The notes: generated from the letters alone by a model not told the origin. A DNA stretch of 64,000 bases from Enterococcus saigonensis (GCF_011397115.1 NZ_AP022822.1:439001-503000); one strand, 5' to 3'. Positions 23,619-33,604 are shown, numbered from the stretch's first letter. A program made the numbers and translations.

Positions 23619-26291
23619 TTGTCAGAAGAAAACAAAAAACAGCAGTTGAGCCAAGCGTTTTATTCCCAAACGCCAGATGAGGTTCTAAAAGAGTTAGATG
23701 CAACTGCTGACGGTCTAAGTGCCGCAGAAGCCAAAAAGCGTCTAAATGAATACGGTGAAAACGAGCTGGAAGAAGGCAAGAAAAAATCAATGGCTCAAAA
23801 GTTCTTTGAACAATTCAAAGACTTGATGATTTTGGTTTTACTGGTTGCTGCCATTATTTCTGCACCCCATGAGCCGGTTGATTCCATTATCATTTTATTA
23901 GTTGTGATTATTAATGCAGTTATGGGTGTTGTGCAAGAGTCAAAAGCGGAAGCTGCAATTGAAGCTTTGAAAGATATGTCAACGCCAAATGCAAACGTTA
24001 TAAGAGACGGTCATGCCTTATCAATTAAGAGTACAGATCTTGTACCTGGCGATATTGTATTGTTAGAAGCAGGAGATGTTGTACCCGCTGATATGCGTTT
24101 GATTGAAGCTAGCTCTTTAAAAATTGAAGAAGCAGCCTTAACTGGTGAATCTGTTCCGGTTGAAAAAGAATTAATAGTTTTAGAAGGTAACGAAATTGGT
24201 ATTGGTGACCGCATTAACATGGCATACTCTAATAGTAATGTTACGTATGGTCGTGGTAAAGGTGTTGTTGTTAATACAGGGATGAATACTGAAGTAGGTA
24301 AAATTGCAGGTATGTTGGCTGCTGCTGATGAAACTGAAACACCACTAAAAAACAACTTGAATCATTTAGGTAAATTCTTAACAGCTGCAATTTTAGTTAT
24401 TGCCGTGATTATGTTCTTATTTGGGACTATCATTAATGGAACACCTTGGATGGATATGTTATTAACCTCTGTATCTTTAGCTGTTGCTGCAATTCCAGAA
24501 GGTTTACCAGCAATTGTGACAATTATTTTAGCTTTAGGTACACAAGTTTTAGCCAAACGCAATTCTATTATTCGTAAATTGCCAGCGGTAGAAACATTAG
24601 GTTCGACAGATATTATTGCATCTGATAAAACGGGTACCTTGACGTTGAATCAAATGACGGTAGAAAAGTTATACACTAATGACCGACAATATCCATCATC
24701 TGAACATATTCCAGATAACAATATGGCTCTTAAGATTATGAACTACGCAAATGATACGAAATTTAGTCAAGAAGGCGAATTAATTGGTGATCCAACTGAA
24801 ACAGCTCTTGTAAAATTCGGTCAAGATCAAGGCTTTAATGTAACTGAAAAAGTCGCAGTAGAACCACGAGTAGCAGAATTACCTTTTGATTCTGACCGTA
24901 AACTGATGTCAACAATTCACAAAGAAGCAGATGGTCGTTATTTAGTTGCCGTTAAAGGAGCACCAGATGTTTTACTTGGTCGTTGCACACAATATCAAGT
25001 GTTTGACGAAGTAAAACCTATGACAAATGCTGAAGAACAGAAAATATTGAGCAATAACAAAGATATGGCAAAACAAGCTTTGCGTGTTTTAGGAATGGCC
25101 TATAAATATGTTGCTGCTATTCCAAGTGACTTAGAATCAGAAGTAGTTGAAAATGATTTGATTTTTGCCGGTTTAGTCGGCATGATTGACCCAGAACGTT
25201 CAGAAGCAGCAGATGCTGTTAAGGTGGCCAAAGAAGCTGGTATTCGTCCGATTATGATTACTGGGGACCATCGAGATACAGCTGAAGCAATTGCTGCACG
25301 TCTTGGTATTATTAAAGCTGGTGATGATGATGCTGTTTTAACAGGGGCAGAATTAAATCAAATGTCTGACGATGAATTTGCACAAAAAGTTGCTCATTAT
25401 TCTGTTTATGCTCGTGTATCGCCTGAACATAAAGTACGGATCGTAAAAGCATGGCAAAAAGAAGGTAAAGTTGTTGCCATGACAGGTGATGGTGTCAATG
25501 ATGCTCCAGCCTTAAAACAAGCAGATATTGGTGTAGGTATGGGGATTACAGGTACAGAAGTTTCAAAAGGTGCTTCTGATATGGTCTTGGCAGATGACAA
25601 CTTTGCAACGATTGTTGTTGCTGTTGAAGAAGGACGAAAAGTATTCTCTAATATTCAAAAAGCTGTTCAATACTTGTTGGCAGCCAATTTAGGTGAAGTG
25701 TTAACGTTATTTATTGCTACGATGTTAAACTGGGATACGTTGTTGCCAATCCACTTATTGTGGATTAACTTAGTAACTGATACATTCCCTGCTATTGCTT
25801 TGGGGATGGAACCTGCTGAAAAAGATTTAATGAGTCATAAACCGCGTGGTCGTAATTCAAACTTGTTTTCTGGCGGCGTGTTTTCAAGTATTATTTATCA
25901 AGGTATTTTAGAAGCTGCTACGGTTTTATTTGTTTATTGGTCTGCGATTCAATGGCCAGTCCATGCAACATATGAAGCAATTCATAGTGATGCATTAACA
26001 ATGGCTTTTGCGACACTAGGTTTGATGCAGTTGTTCCATGCATTTAATGTGAAATCTGTTCACCAATCCTTATTTAAAGTAGGACCATTCCGCAATAAAA
26101 CATTTAACTGGGCAATTTTACTTTCATTCTTCTTGATGATGGTAATTATTGTGGTGCCAGGATTAAATGATATTTTCCGTGTGGCTCATCTTGATTTGTA
26201 CCAATGGGGAATAGTCGTAGGTTCATCTTTTGCCATTATTCCGATTGTGGAAATTGTCAAAGCGATTCAACGTGCTACGGGTAAAGAATAG
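23619..26291 (+). CDS. P-type II cation ATPase, Mn2+/Ca2+ export (YoaB/MgtA-like)
   Basis: The 890-residue pump starts at TTG 23619, preceded by AAAGGAGG; a GTG at 23589 has no good site. Visible motifs are LTGESVPVEK (actuator domain), AAIPEGLPAIV (M4 ion site), DKTGTLTLNQMT (phosphorylated Asp), KGAPDVLL (nucleotide domain), TGDGVNDAPALK (hinge) and NLVTDTFPAIALG (M6 ion site). PEGLP with NLVTD points to Ca2+ or Mn2+ transport rather than Na+. The Mn-type riboswitch upstream favours Mn2+ detoxification, as for Lactococcus YoaB and pneumococcal MgtA. Confidence 0.92.
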   Translation: MSEENKKQQLSQAFYSQTPDEVLKELDATADGLSAAEAKKRLNEYGENELEEGKKKSMAQKFFEQFKDLMILVLLVAAIISAPHEPVDSIIILLVVIINAVMGVVQESKAEAAIEALKDMSTPNANVIRDGHALSIKSTDLVPGDIVLLEAGDVVPADMRLIEASSLKIEEAALTGESVPVEKELIVLEGNEIGIGDRINMAYSNSNVTYGRGKGVVVNTGMNTEVGKIAGMLAAADETETPLKNNLNHLGKFLTAAILVIAVIMFLFGTIINGTPWMDMLLTSVSLAVAAIPEGLPAIVTIILALGTQVLAKRNSIIRKLPAVETLGSTDIIASDKTGTLTLNQMTVEKLYTNDRQYPSSEHIPDNNMALKIMNYANDTKFSQEGELIGDPTETALVKFGQDQGFNVTEKVAVEPRVAELPFDSDRKLMSTIHKEADGRYLVAVKGAPDVLLGRCTQYQVFDEVKPMTNAEEQKILSNNKDMAKQALRVLGMAYKYVAAIPSDLESEVVENDLIFAGLVGMIDPERSEAADAVKVAKEAGIRPIMITGDHRDTAEAIAARLGIIKAGDDDAVLTGAELNQMSDDEFAQKVAHYSVYARVSPEHKVRIVKAWQKEGKVVAMTGDGVNDAPALKQADIGVGMGITGTEVSKGASDMVLADDNFATIVVAVEEGRKVFSNIQKAVQYLLAANLGEVLTLFIATMLNWDTLLPIHLLWINLVTDTFPAIALGMEPAEKDLMSHKPRGRNSNLFSGGVFSSIIYQGILEAATVLFVYWSAIQWPVHATYEAIHSDALTMAFATLGLMQLFHAFNVKSVHQSLFKVGPFRNKTFNWAILLSFFLMMVIIVVPGLNDIFRVAHLDLYQWGIVVGSSFAIIPIVEIVKAIQRATGKE

Positions 26292-26301
26292 AATACGCTC
26301 T

Positions 26302-26348
26302 AAAGCTAAAAAGCTGGAAGATATATCTTTCAGCTTTTTAGCTTTATT
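26302..26348 (+). terminator. Terminator of the Mn/Ca ATPase gene
   Basis: AAAGCTAAAAAGCTG (26302-26316) pairs perfectly with CAGCTTTTTAGCTTT (26331-26345). Confidence 0.85.
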
Positions 26349-26640
26349 AGGTTTTAGAAGAGAATTTTTGTTCCGATAAAAAATTCGGCGTGCTACATAA
26401 ATTTGGTGTCTCTTTTAATTATTAAGTAAAATAATTGTTTTTATATAATATTTTTTTTGTTATTTTATATAGACTTTATTTTAAATGACATAAGAATTTT
26501 TTTTCTTGAAAACGAGCAAAATAGAAAACGGTCTTAAGGCTTTGAAGGTGAATATTTATGCTATGACATTGGAATAAATACTGAGATTTTTCTTCCTTTT
26601 TTTGTAGAGGTATTTTGTTATTATGAAAAAAATAACGTAT
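26349..26640. other. AT-rich spacer before the tyramine cluster
   Basis: The spacer is very AT-rich with many stop codons in all frames. No gene, repeat or structured element was recognised. Confidence 0.6.
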
Positions 26641-26646
26641 TTTTTG

Positions 26647-26675
26647 TTGACAAACAGATATTCCAGTCTTATGAT
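26647..26675 (+). promoter_or_regulatory. tyrS promoter
   Basis: TTGACA (26647-26652), a 17-base spacer and TATGAT (26670-26675), near consensus. Confidence 0.8.
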
Positions 26676-26689
26676 GTAGTCACATTAAT

Positions 26690-26914
26690 AAATGATGACT
26701 GCGATGGAAACGAAGTAGGACAATAGCCGCTGTTAAAGAGAGCTGGTGGGGCTGTAAACCAGTACATGCTATCTGTGTGAATTACACTTCTGGAGTCTTG
26801 GCGTAAAGCCACGCGACAGCGTTAAATGTTTGAGTGATATGCTAATATAAGCATATAATTTGGGTGGTACCGCGACTTTTCGTCCCTTGGCAAAATTGCC
26901 AAGGGACTTTTTTT
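26690..26914 (+). promoter_or_regulatory. Tyrosine T-box leader of tyrS
   Basis: Stem I contains GAAGTAGGA (26714-26722), AGAGAGCTGGTGGGG and the specifier strand GTGAATTACACTTCTGGAG, in which TAC (26783-26785) is the Tyr codon. The T-box TGGGTGGTACCGCG is at 26861-26874. The terminator GTCCCTTGGC (26882-26891)/GCCAAGGGAC (26898-26907) with a T-run follows. The variable T of TGGT fits A73 of tRNA(Tyr). Tyrosine-starved cells would read through into tyrS; this control is described for tyrS of tyramine clusters in enterococci. Confidence 0.95.
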
Positions 26915-27044
26915 ATACTCCAAATTTTATAAAAATCACGAGCAGATAAAAAACGCATAATAAAAATCATTTTTTAATAACATAATTTAATTTTGCTATG
27001 CCAGCAGTTTACTGCTTTCATAAATATAGACGGAGGTCAATAAA

Positions 27045-28301
27045 ATGAATATTATTGATGAATTAACATGGCGGGATGCCATCAACCAACAAACCAATGA
27101 AGAAGGTCTACGTAAACTCGTAGATGAAAAGAGCATTGCGCTTTATTGTGGTGTGGACCCAACTGGTGATTCCATGCACATTGGACATTTAATTCCTTTC
27201 ATGATGATGAAAAGATTTCAATTGGCGGGCCACCGTCCTTATATTTTAATCGGTGGTGGAACAGGAACAATTGGTGATCCAAGTGGACGTACAACAGAAA
27301 GAACTTTGCAAACAATGGAAACGGTCCAACATAATGTCGACGCGTTATCAAATCAAATGCGTAAGTTATTTGGTAAAGATGCGAATATTAGTTTTGTAAA
27401 TAACTTTGACTGGTTATCCAAAATTTCATTGTTGGAATTTCTAAGAGATTACGGTAAAAACTTCAACATTAACACAATGTTGGCAAAAGATATTGTTTCA
27501 AGCCGTTTGGAAGTGGGGATTTCCTTTACTGAATTCACATACCAAATCTTGCAATCTATCGACTTTTTACATTTATTCAAAACATTTGATGTTCAACTTC
27601 AAATCGGTGGTGCCGATCAATGGGGAAATATTACCGCTGGTCTTGATTTAATTCGAAAATTAGAAGGACCTGAAGCAGAAGCGTTTGGTTTAACAATTCC
27701 TTTAATGCTAAAAGCAGACGGAACTAAATTTGGTAAAACTGCTGGAGGCGCTGTTTGGTTAGATCCTAAGAAAACTTCACCATTTGAATTCTACCAATTT
27801 TGGTTAAATCAAGATGATCGTGATGTCATTAAATACTTAAAATTCTTCACTTTCTTAGATAAAGAAGAGATTGATGAATTAACCCAAAAAGTTGCATCCG
27901 AACCTGAAAAACGGGAAGCGCAACGTCGCTTGGCTGAAGAAGTTACGCGCTTTGTTCACAGCGAAGAAGATTTAAAAGAAGCGCAAAAAATTACCGAAGC
28001 ACTATTTTCTGGTAATATCAAAGATTTAAATGCTACTGAAATTGAACAGGGATTTGGCAAAATGCCAACAGTCGAAATTTCCAATAATCCTGAAAATATT
28101 GTGGAATTATTAGTAGCAACAAAAATTGAACCATCTAAACGCCAAGCGCGGGAAGATGTTTCAAATGGAGCTATAAGTATTAACGGTGATCGTATCACTG
28201 ATTTAGATTTTGTCGTAACACCATCTGATCATTTCGAAGGAAAATTCGTTGTTATCAGAAAAGGTAAGAAAAAATACTTTTTGGCCAAAGTATTAAATTA
28301 A
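27045..28301 (+). CDS. tyrS: Tyrosyl-tRNA synthetase of the tyramine cluster
   Basis: This 418-residue class I synthetase has HIGH at residues 45-48 (MHIGHLIPF), KFGKT near 229 and a C-terminal S4-like RNA-binding domain (about 350-415, RQAREDVSNGAISINGDRI). It charges tRNA(Tyr). It precedes tdcA, as in enterococcal and lactobacillar tyramine clusters, where it is thought to act partly as a tyrosine sensor linked to decarboxylation. Enterococci usually carry another housekeeping tyrS elsewhere; that cannot be checked here. A GGAGG site precedes the ATG. A terminator 105 bases downstream separates most tyrS transcripts from tdcA. Confidence 0.95.
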   Translation: MNIIDELTWRDAINQQTNEEGLRKLVDEKSIALYCGVDPTGDSMHIGHLIPFMMMKRFQLAGHRPYILIGGGTGTIGDPSGRTTERTLQTMETVQHNVDALSNQMRKLFGKDANISFVNNFDWLSKISLLEFLRDYGKNFNINTMLAKDIVSSRLEVGISFTEFTYQILQSIDFLHLFKTFDVQLQIGGADQWGNITAGLDLIRKLEGPEAEAFGLTIPLMLKADGTKFGKTAGGAVWLDPKKTSPFEFYQFWLNQDDRDVIKYLKFFTFLDKEEIDELTQKVASEPEKREAQRRLAEEVTRFVHSEEDLKEAQKITEALFSGNIKDLNATEIEQGFGKMPTVEISNNPENIVELLVATKIEPSKRQAREDVSNGAISINGDRITDLDFVVTPSDHFEGKFVVIRKGKKKYFLAKVLN

Positions 28302-28406
28302 AATTTAATAATTTTTTGCCTTGAAAAACAATGATTTTCATTTTCCAATTCAAATGATGAACTGGTCTTAAAAAAGTAAAAATCACTGTTAATACGTTAC
28401 AAGAGA

Positions 28407-28438
28407 AAGCGACCTGTCTTTACAGGTCGCTTTTTTTT
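28407..28438 (+). terminator. tyrS terminator
   Basis: AAGCGACCTGT (28408-28417 region) pairs with ACAGGTCGCTT around a four-base loop, then eight T. Confidence 0.92.
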
Positions 28439-28622
28439 AATCGTAGTTAAAATAAAATGCCTTCACAAAGGTAGATGCTTTTATATTGAGGAATAATTAA
28501 AAAAAATTCACGAGTTTGTAAAATGAGAAAAATTTCAGTAAATAATATAACGCTCGTTACACTGTTGTTTGGAATTTTCAGATAAAAAACAACGGCCATT
28601 TTATTTTATTAAATTTTCACAA

Positions 28623-28651
28623 TTGACTATAACTTTAAAACAATTTAATAA
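28623..28651 (+). promoter_or_regulatory. tdcA promoter
   Basis: TTGACT (28623-28628), a 17-base spacer and TAATAA (28646-28651). About 100 bases of leader follow. Acid- and tyrosine-dependent induction is known for this cluster, but no operator could be identified. Confidence 0.6.
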
Positions 28652-28681
28652 GTAAGAATTTGATTAAAAAAGGAGCTAGTT

Positions 28682-28750
28682 TTGATTTTACTTTTAAAAA
28701 AAAACAGGTGTAACCTACAAACGACAAAATCTTTATCAATACTTTTTTAG
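28682..28750 (+). CDS. Possible 22-codon leader frame before tdcA
   Basis: An AAGGAG site six bases before a TTG opens a frame ending in TAG at 28748-28750, which overlaps the AGGAGG of tdcA. The peptide would start MILLLKKNRC and contains no tyrosine. The arrangement would allow translational coupling to tdcA, but TTG start and AT-rich surroundings make chance quite likely. Confidence 0.2.
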   Translation: MILLLKKNRCNLQTTKSLSILF

Positions 28751-28762
28751 GAGGAGTTCATC

Positions 28763-30634
28763 ATGAGTGAACAAGGAAACGATTTGAATCTAAATGCCCT
28801 ATTTATTGGGGACAAAGCTGAAAATGGCCAAATTTACAAAGCTTTGTTAAACGAATTAGTAGATGAGCATTTAGGTTGGCGTCAAAATTACATGCCACAA
28901 GACATGCCGATTATTACGCCAGAAGAAAAAAGCAGTGAAAGTTTCAAAAATACGATTAACAAAATGGAAGATGTGTTATCAGAAATTTCATCTCGAATGC
29001 GGAGTCATTCTGTACCATGGCATACTGCAGGACGTTATTGGGGTCACATGAACTCAGAAACATTGATGCCATCATTATTAGCTTATAACTTTGCAATGCT
29101 TTGGAATGGTAATAACGTGGCTTATGAATCATCACCAGCAACGAGCCAAATGGAAGAAGAAGTAGGACATGAATTTGCCCACTTAATGAGTTATAAAAAT
29201 GGTTGGGGCCACATTGTTGCAGATGGTTCACTAGCAAACTTAGAAGGTTTATGGTATGCCCGCAATATTAAATCATTGCCACTTGCAATGAAAGAAGTAA
29301 CTCCAGAATTAGTTAATGGTAAATCAGAATGGGAACTTTTAAATATGTCTACCAAAGAAATTATGGATTTACTTGAAACAATACCTGAAAAAATTGATGC
29401 AATTAAAGCAGCATCTGCTCGTAGTGGTAAAAACTTAGAAAAACTAGGGAAATGGTTAGTACCACAAACTAAACACTATTCATGGTTAAAAGCAGCAGAC
29501 ATTATCGGGATTGGTTTAGATCAAGTTATCCCTGTTCCAGTCGATCATAACTACCGCATGGATGTTAATGAGCTTGAAAAAATTGTTCGTAAATTAGCAG
29601 CAGATAAGACACCAATATTAGGTGTTGTAGGAGTTGTTGGTTCAACTGAAGAAGGTGCGATTGATCCAATCGACAAAATTTCTGCTTTACGAGATGTCTT
29701 AGCAAAAGATGGCATTTATTTCTATTTACACGTAGATGCTGCTTATGGTGGTTACGGTCGTGCCATTTTCTTAGATGAAAATAATGACTTCATTCCATTT
29801 GAAAATTTGAAAGATATTCATTTTGAAAAAGGTGTCTTCACTGAAAATAATAATTATATTTTAGAGGAAGTTTACAACGCTTACCGGGCAATTGAAGAAG
29901 CAGAATCTGTCACAATTGATCCCCATAAGATGGGTTATGTTCCTTATTCAGCTGGTGGAATTGTTATTCAAGATATTCGGATGCGGGACGTTATTTCTTA
30001 TTTTGCCACTTATGTTTTTGAAAAAGGTGCGGATATTCCAGCGTTGTTGGGTGCTTATATTTTAGAAGGTTCAAAAGCAGGCGCAACTGCTGCTAGTGTT
30101 TGGGCTGCACACCATGTTTTACCGTTGAACGTTACCGGTTATGGGAAATTAATGGGAGCTTCAATCGAAGGCTCACATCGCTTCTTTAACTTTTTAAATA
30201 GTTTATCCTTTAAAGTTGGCGATAAAGAAATTGAAGTACACCCACTAACTTATCCAGACTTTAATATGGTGGATTATGTCTTTAAAGAAAAAGGCAACGA
30301 TGATTTAGAAGCGATGAATAAATTGAATCATGACGTTTATGATTATTCTTCATACGTTAAAGGTAGCATTTATGGCAATGAATTCTTAACGTCACATACG
30401 GACTTTGCTGTGCCAGATTATGGTGATAGTCCCTTGCAATTTGTTAATCAACTTGGCTTTTCAGATGCAGAATGGCGTCGGGTAGAAAAAATTACAGTTT
30501 TACGTGCCAGCGTTATGACACCATACATGAATAAAGCTGAAAACTTTGATCAATATGCAGAAAAAATTAAAGCTGCGCTTCAAGAAAAATTGGAAAAAAT
30601 CTATGCAGAAAAATTAGTACATTCAGTACATTAA
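28763..30634 (+). CDS. tdcA: Tyrosine decarboxylase
   Basis: This 623-residue PLP-dependent group II decarboxylase converts tyrosine to tyramine plus CO2 in the cytoplasm, using up a proton. The PLP Lys is K389 in TIDPHKMGYV. Other conserved blocks are HTAGRYWGHMNSETLMPS near the N-terminus and the cofactor Asp/Ala region HVDAAYGGYG. The sequence closely follows the enterococcal TyrDC family along its length. An AGGAGG site precedes the ATG. TyrP, encoded 77 bases downstream, supplies tyrosine and exports tyramine. Confidence 0.97.
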   Translation: MSEQGNDLNLNALFIGDKAENGQIYKALLNELVDEHLGWRQNYMPQDMPIITPEEKSSESFKNTINKMEDVLSEISSRMRSHSVPWHTAGRYWGHMNSETLMPSLLAYNFAMLWNGNNVAYESSPATSQMEEEVGHEFAHLMSYKNGWGHIVADGSLANLEGLWYARNIKSLPLAMKEVTPELVNGKSEWELLNMSTKEIMDLLETIPEKIDAIKAASARSGKNLEKLGKWLVPQTKHYSWLKAADIIGIGLDQVIPVPVDHNYRMDVNELEKIVRKLAADKTPILGVVGVVGSTEEGAIDPIDKISALRDVLAKDGIYFYLHVDAAYGGYGRAIFLDENNDFIPFENLKDIHFEKGVFTENNNYILEEVYNAYRAIEEAESVTIDPHKMGYVPYSAGGIVIQDIRMRDVISYFATYVFEKGADIPALLGAYILEGSKAGATAASVWAAHHVLPLNVTGYGKLMGASIEGSHRFFNFLNSLSFKVGDKEIEVHPLTYPDFNMVDYVFKEKGNDDLEAMNKLNHDVYDYSSYVKGSIYGNEFLTSHTDFAVPDYGDSPLQFVNQLGFSDAEWRRVEKITVLRASVMTPYMNKAENFDQYAEKIKAALQEKLEKIYAEKLVHSVH

Positions 30635-30652
30635 TCAGTAAGTAGACGGCAG

Positions 30653-30678
30653 GATCAGTTGCCGTCAGGTAACTGATC
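30653..30678 (+). promoter_or_regulatory. Hairpin between tdcA and tyrP
   Basis: GATCAGTT (30653-30660) and AACTGATC (30671-30678) are perfect arms. There is no T-run, so it is more likely an mRNA stability or processing structure than a terminator. Confidence 0.5.
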
Positions 30679-30711
30679 GACTGCGGTCCAATTTTAAGGA
30701 GCGTGTCAAAA

Positions 30712-32148
30712 GTGAGTAAGTCAGATATTAATAAAATTAGTTTGGGTACTTTTATCGGACTGACAATGGCATTGTGTGCCACAGTTCGAAGTATTCCAAC
30801 CTTAGCAGCTGTTGGTTGGACTTTAATTTTCTATTCGATTTTTGCAGTTGTCTTTTTTGCCGGACCAATCTCAATGATTTCTGGTGAACTTTCAACAATG
30901 CTTCCAGAAGAAGGTGGCCCGCAATTGTGGGTGAAAACCGCTTTAGGTAGTAAGTGGGGATTTGTTGTAGCTTGGCTATTATGGGTGCAAATGTTCCCTG
31001 GTATGGTTATGGTTGCCTCGACATTAGGCCCGCTTTTAGGAAATACATTCGGAAATGTTGCGTTAGGTAACAATCACTGGTTTGTTTTAGCTTGTATTTT
31101 AGTTATTTATTGGATTATAACTATCTTGAATTTAAAATTTGATATGGCAAAAGTCGGTGGGAATATCGGTGTCTGGTTAGGTGTTTATATTCCTGTTGTG
31201 GTCATGTTTGTTTTAGGTCTATTTGCCTTTTTCAAAGTTGGTTTAGTTTCAAACGGATATTTAGGTGCTTTCTCTTGGTCTAAAATTTTACCAGATTTAC
31301 AACACATCGAAACATTGAAATATCTAGCTGGGATTAGTTTTATTTTTGTCGGGATTGAAATGAGTTCCGTTTATATGCCTCGTTTGAAAGACTCTACAAA
31401 AAATTATACGAAGGGCGTTTTCATTGCATTAATTGGTTTAGTTTTACTTAATGTGATCAATGCAATGTTAGTTGCCAACGTTGTACCTGCTGGTAAAATG
31501 GAATTAGCCAATATCACGCAACCAATTATCATTTATTGTGAAATTTTAGGTTTACCAACCATTATTGGAAATATTTTCAGTTTTATGGTCTTTATTGGGG
31601 TATTACTACAACTTTCAGCTTGGGTAACTGGTCCTTCTAAAACAATTATTCAAGTTGCAAGAGAAGGTTTTTTACCACCAAAATTTGGTTTCCAAAAAGA
31701 AAACAAATACGGCGTTTCTAAAAATGTTGTTTTGACGCAATCAATCGTCATTTCATTATTTGCACTATTGTATGGTGTGATGGATGACGTTAGTACAGTG
31801 TTCTTAACGTTAACGAATGCCACAACAATTGTTTATTGTATCGTGTATGTATTGATTGCCATTTCTGTCCTAGAACTACGAAAACACCATCCAGAAATGG
31901 CTCGCCCTTATCGAATTGGTAAAAAAGGCAATGCATTTGTTTGGGTAGTCAGCATCATGTTACTGTTTTCTATTGTTGTTGTTACGTATGCGACATTACG
32001 AACATCCACTTTAGGCAACGCACTCTTAGTCGCTGCGATTGCAATTGTTATGTTTGTTATTCCTTTGGTCATTAATCATTTTAAGAAAAATGACTGGAAA
32101 GTTGCTGTTAGTGACAATTCTGCAGACCACTTGCATCATAGTCATTAA
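30712..32148 (+). CDS. tyrP: Tyrosine/tyramine antiporter
   Basis: This APC-family exchanger has about 12 membrane helices. It begins MSKSDINKISLGTFIGLTMA and has a His-rich C-terminus (SADHLHHSH). GTG at 30712 is chosen because AAGGAG (30696-30701) lies 10 bases before it; GTG at 30703 is only one base after that site. That gives 478 residues. It swaps external tyrosine for internal tyramine, so with TdcA it creates a proton motive force and acid resistance. It is probably in one transcript with tdcA. Confidence 0.93.
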   Translation: MSKSDINKISLGTFIGLTMALCATVRSIPTLAAVGWTLIFYSIFAVVFFAGPISMISGELSTMLPEEGGPQLWVKTALGSKWGFVVAWLLWVQMFPGMVMVASTLGPLLGNTFGNVALGNNHWFVLACILVIYWIITILNLKFDMAKVGGNIGVWLGVYIPVVVMFVLGLFAFFKVGLVSNGYLGAFSWSKILPDLQHIETLKYLAGISFIFVGIEMSSVYMPRLKDSTKNYTKGVFIALIGLVLLNVINAMLVANVVPAGKMELANITQPIIIYCEILGLPTIIGNIFSFMVFIGVLLQLSAWVTGPSKTIIQVAREGFLPPKFGFQKENKYGVSKNVVLTQSIVISLFALLYGVMDDVSTVFLTLTNATTIVYCIVYVLIAISVLELRKHHPEMARPYRIGKKGNAFVWVVSIMLLFSIVVVTYATLRTSTLGNALLVAAIAIVMFVIPLVINHFKKNDWKVAVSDNSADHLHHSH

Positions 32149-32158
32149 CCACACCCGA

Positions 32159-32196
32159 AGCGTCCTGTCGTAAGTCCTTGCGGCAGGGCGTTTTTA
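32159..32196 (+). terminator. Terminator or attenuator between tyrP and nhaC
   Basis: CGTCCTGTCG (32161-32170) pairs over 10 bp with CGGCAGGGCG (32181-32190), including G-T pairs, then five T. It probably lowers nhaC expression relative to tyrP. Confidence 0.75.
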
Positions 32197-32224
32197 CTTT
32201 GAATTTATAAAAGAAGGTATTGAT

Positions 32225-33604
32225 ATGAAAAAGATTTCAACTAAAGAGAGTGCTACAGTTTTAGCAGCCATGTTAGCAATTTTAGGTATTTTAATTATAG
32301 GTTTTCAGCTAAGTCCTCATGTGCCTATCTTATTTGTCTTTATGCTGTTATTACTATATGGACGGATGAAAAAAATTTCGTGGGACGATATTCATGCCGG
32401 TATTATTAGTGGTATTACGCCGGGGATCATTCCTATTATTATTTTCTTATTAATTGGTGTGCTAGTGGCCTCTTGGATTTTAGCGGGAACAATTCCCACG
32501 ATTATGGTTTATGGTTTTAAAATTATCTCAGTGCGTTTTTTCTTACCAACAGTTTTTATTGTCTGCTCAATTGTAGGCTTAACCGTTGGTAGTTCGTTTA
32601 CGACTATTTCGACTATTGGGATTGCTTTTTTAGGTATCGGTCATATTTTAGGGTTTCACGATGCTTATACAGCTGGAGCAGTTGTTTCAGGAGCCTTTTT
32701 AGGAAATAATATTTCTCCGTTGTCAGATACGACCAATTTAGCAGCTGGGATTGGCGAAATTGATTTGTTTCAACATATTGCGAATATGCGGTTCACCGAT
32801 TTACCAGCTTTTGTAGTCAGCTTTATTTTGTACGTATTTTTAGGTCATACTAGTAAGACTGCTAATTTGACTAGTGTTAATGAGATGATTACCAATATGC
32901 AAAACAATTTCTGGATTTCACCATGGACATTAATTCCATTAGTTGTGCTGTTTATAATGGCGATAAAAAAAATTCCAGCGATTGCCACACTTTTAACAGG
33001 TGCGAGTGTAGCCGTTGTTTTGAGCTTTGTTCATAATCACACATTAACGGTTCAAAAAGTTGCTGATATTTTGATGAATGGATTTAAAGCAGAAACTACG
33101 AGTGAAAAATTAAATACGCTTTTATCTCGTGGCGGCATCATGAGTATGTTAGGTTCAGCTAGTCTAATTATTTTGGCGTTAGCTTTAGGTGGTTTGTTGT
33201 TAAAATATCAAATTGTCGAAAATATTGTGGAAGCTTTAAAAAGCAAAATGGATCGGCCTTCTCGCTTGATTGGTTTGACTGCGCTTAGTAGTATTGGTGT
33301 AAATATTATTGTCGGAGAACAGTACTTATCTATTATTTTACCTGGCGAGACATTCAAGAAATCCTTTGAAACAGTAAAATTAGATAATCGCTATTTAACC
33401 AGAACATTGGCAGATGCAGGAGCAAGTGTGAATGCATTAATACCTTGGGGAGTTAGCGGAACGTTTATCGCAGGTACATTAAAGGTGAGTGCACTGGCAT
33501 ATGTACCTTTTGCTTTTTTCCCTTTATTAGCCCCAATCGTTACAATTACAGTAGGTTTCATTTTAAATCATCGTCAAGCTAAAGCAGCTCATCCTGCCGG
33601 TTAA
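32225..33604 (+). CDS. nhaC: Na+/H+ antiporter NhaC of the tyramine cluster
   Basis: This 459-residue NhaC-family antiporter has about 11-12 membrane helices. Conserved blocks include GNNISPLSDTTNLAAG near residue 160 and LADAGASVNALIPWGVSGTF near 398-418. It exchanges Na+ for H+ across the cell membrane. It is the usual last gene of enterococcal tyramine clusters, although it is not needed for the decarboxylation cycle itself. It ends at a strong bidirectional terminator. Confidence 0.92.
   Translation: MKKISTKESATVLAAMLAILGILIIGFQLSPHVPILFVFMLLLLYGRMKKISWDDIHAGIISGITPGIIPIIIFLLIGVLVASWILAGTIPTIMVYGFKIISVRFFLPTVFIVCSIVGLTVGSSFTTISTIGIAFLGIGHILGFHDAYTAGAVVSGAFLGNNISPLSDTTNLAAGIGEIDLFQHIANMRFTDLPAFVVSFILYVFLGHTSKTANLTSVNEMITNMQNNFWISPWTLIPLVVLFIMAIKKIPAIATLLTGASVAVVLSFVHNHTLTVQKVADILMNGFKAETTSEKLNTLLSRGGIMSMLGSASLIILALALGGLLLKYQIVENIVEALKSKMDRPSRLIGLTALSSIGVNIIVGEQYLSIILPGETFKKSFETVKLDNRYLTRTLADAGASVNALIPWGVSGTFIAGTLKVSALAYVPFAFFPLLAPIVTITVGFILNHRQAKAAHPAG

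Larger units (their letters stand above)
28302..28762. other. tyrS-tdcA intergenic region
   Basis: The region holds the tyrS terminator (28407-28438), a separate tdcA promoter (28623-28651) and a possible short leader frame (28682-28750). The rest is AT-rich and shows nothing clear. Confidence 0.6.
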
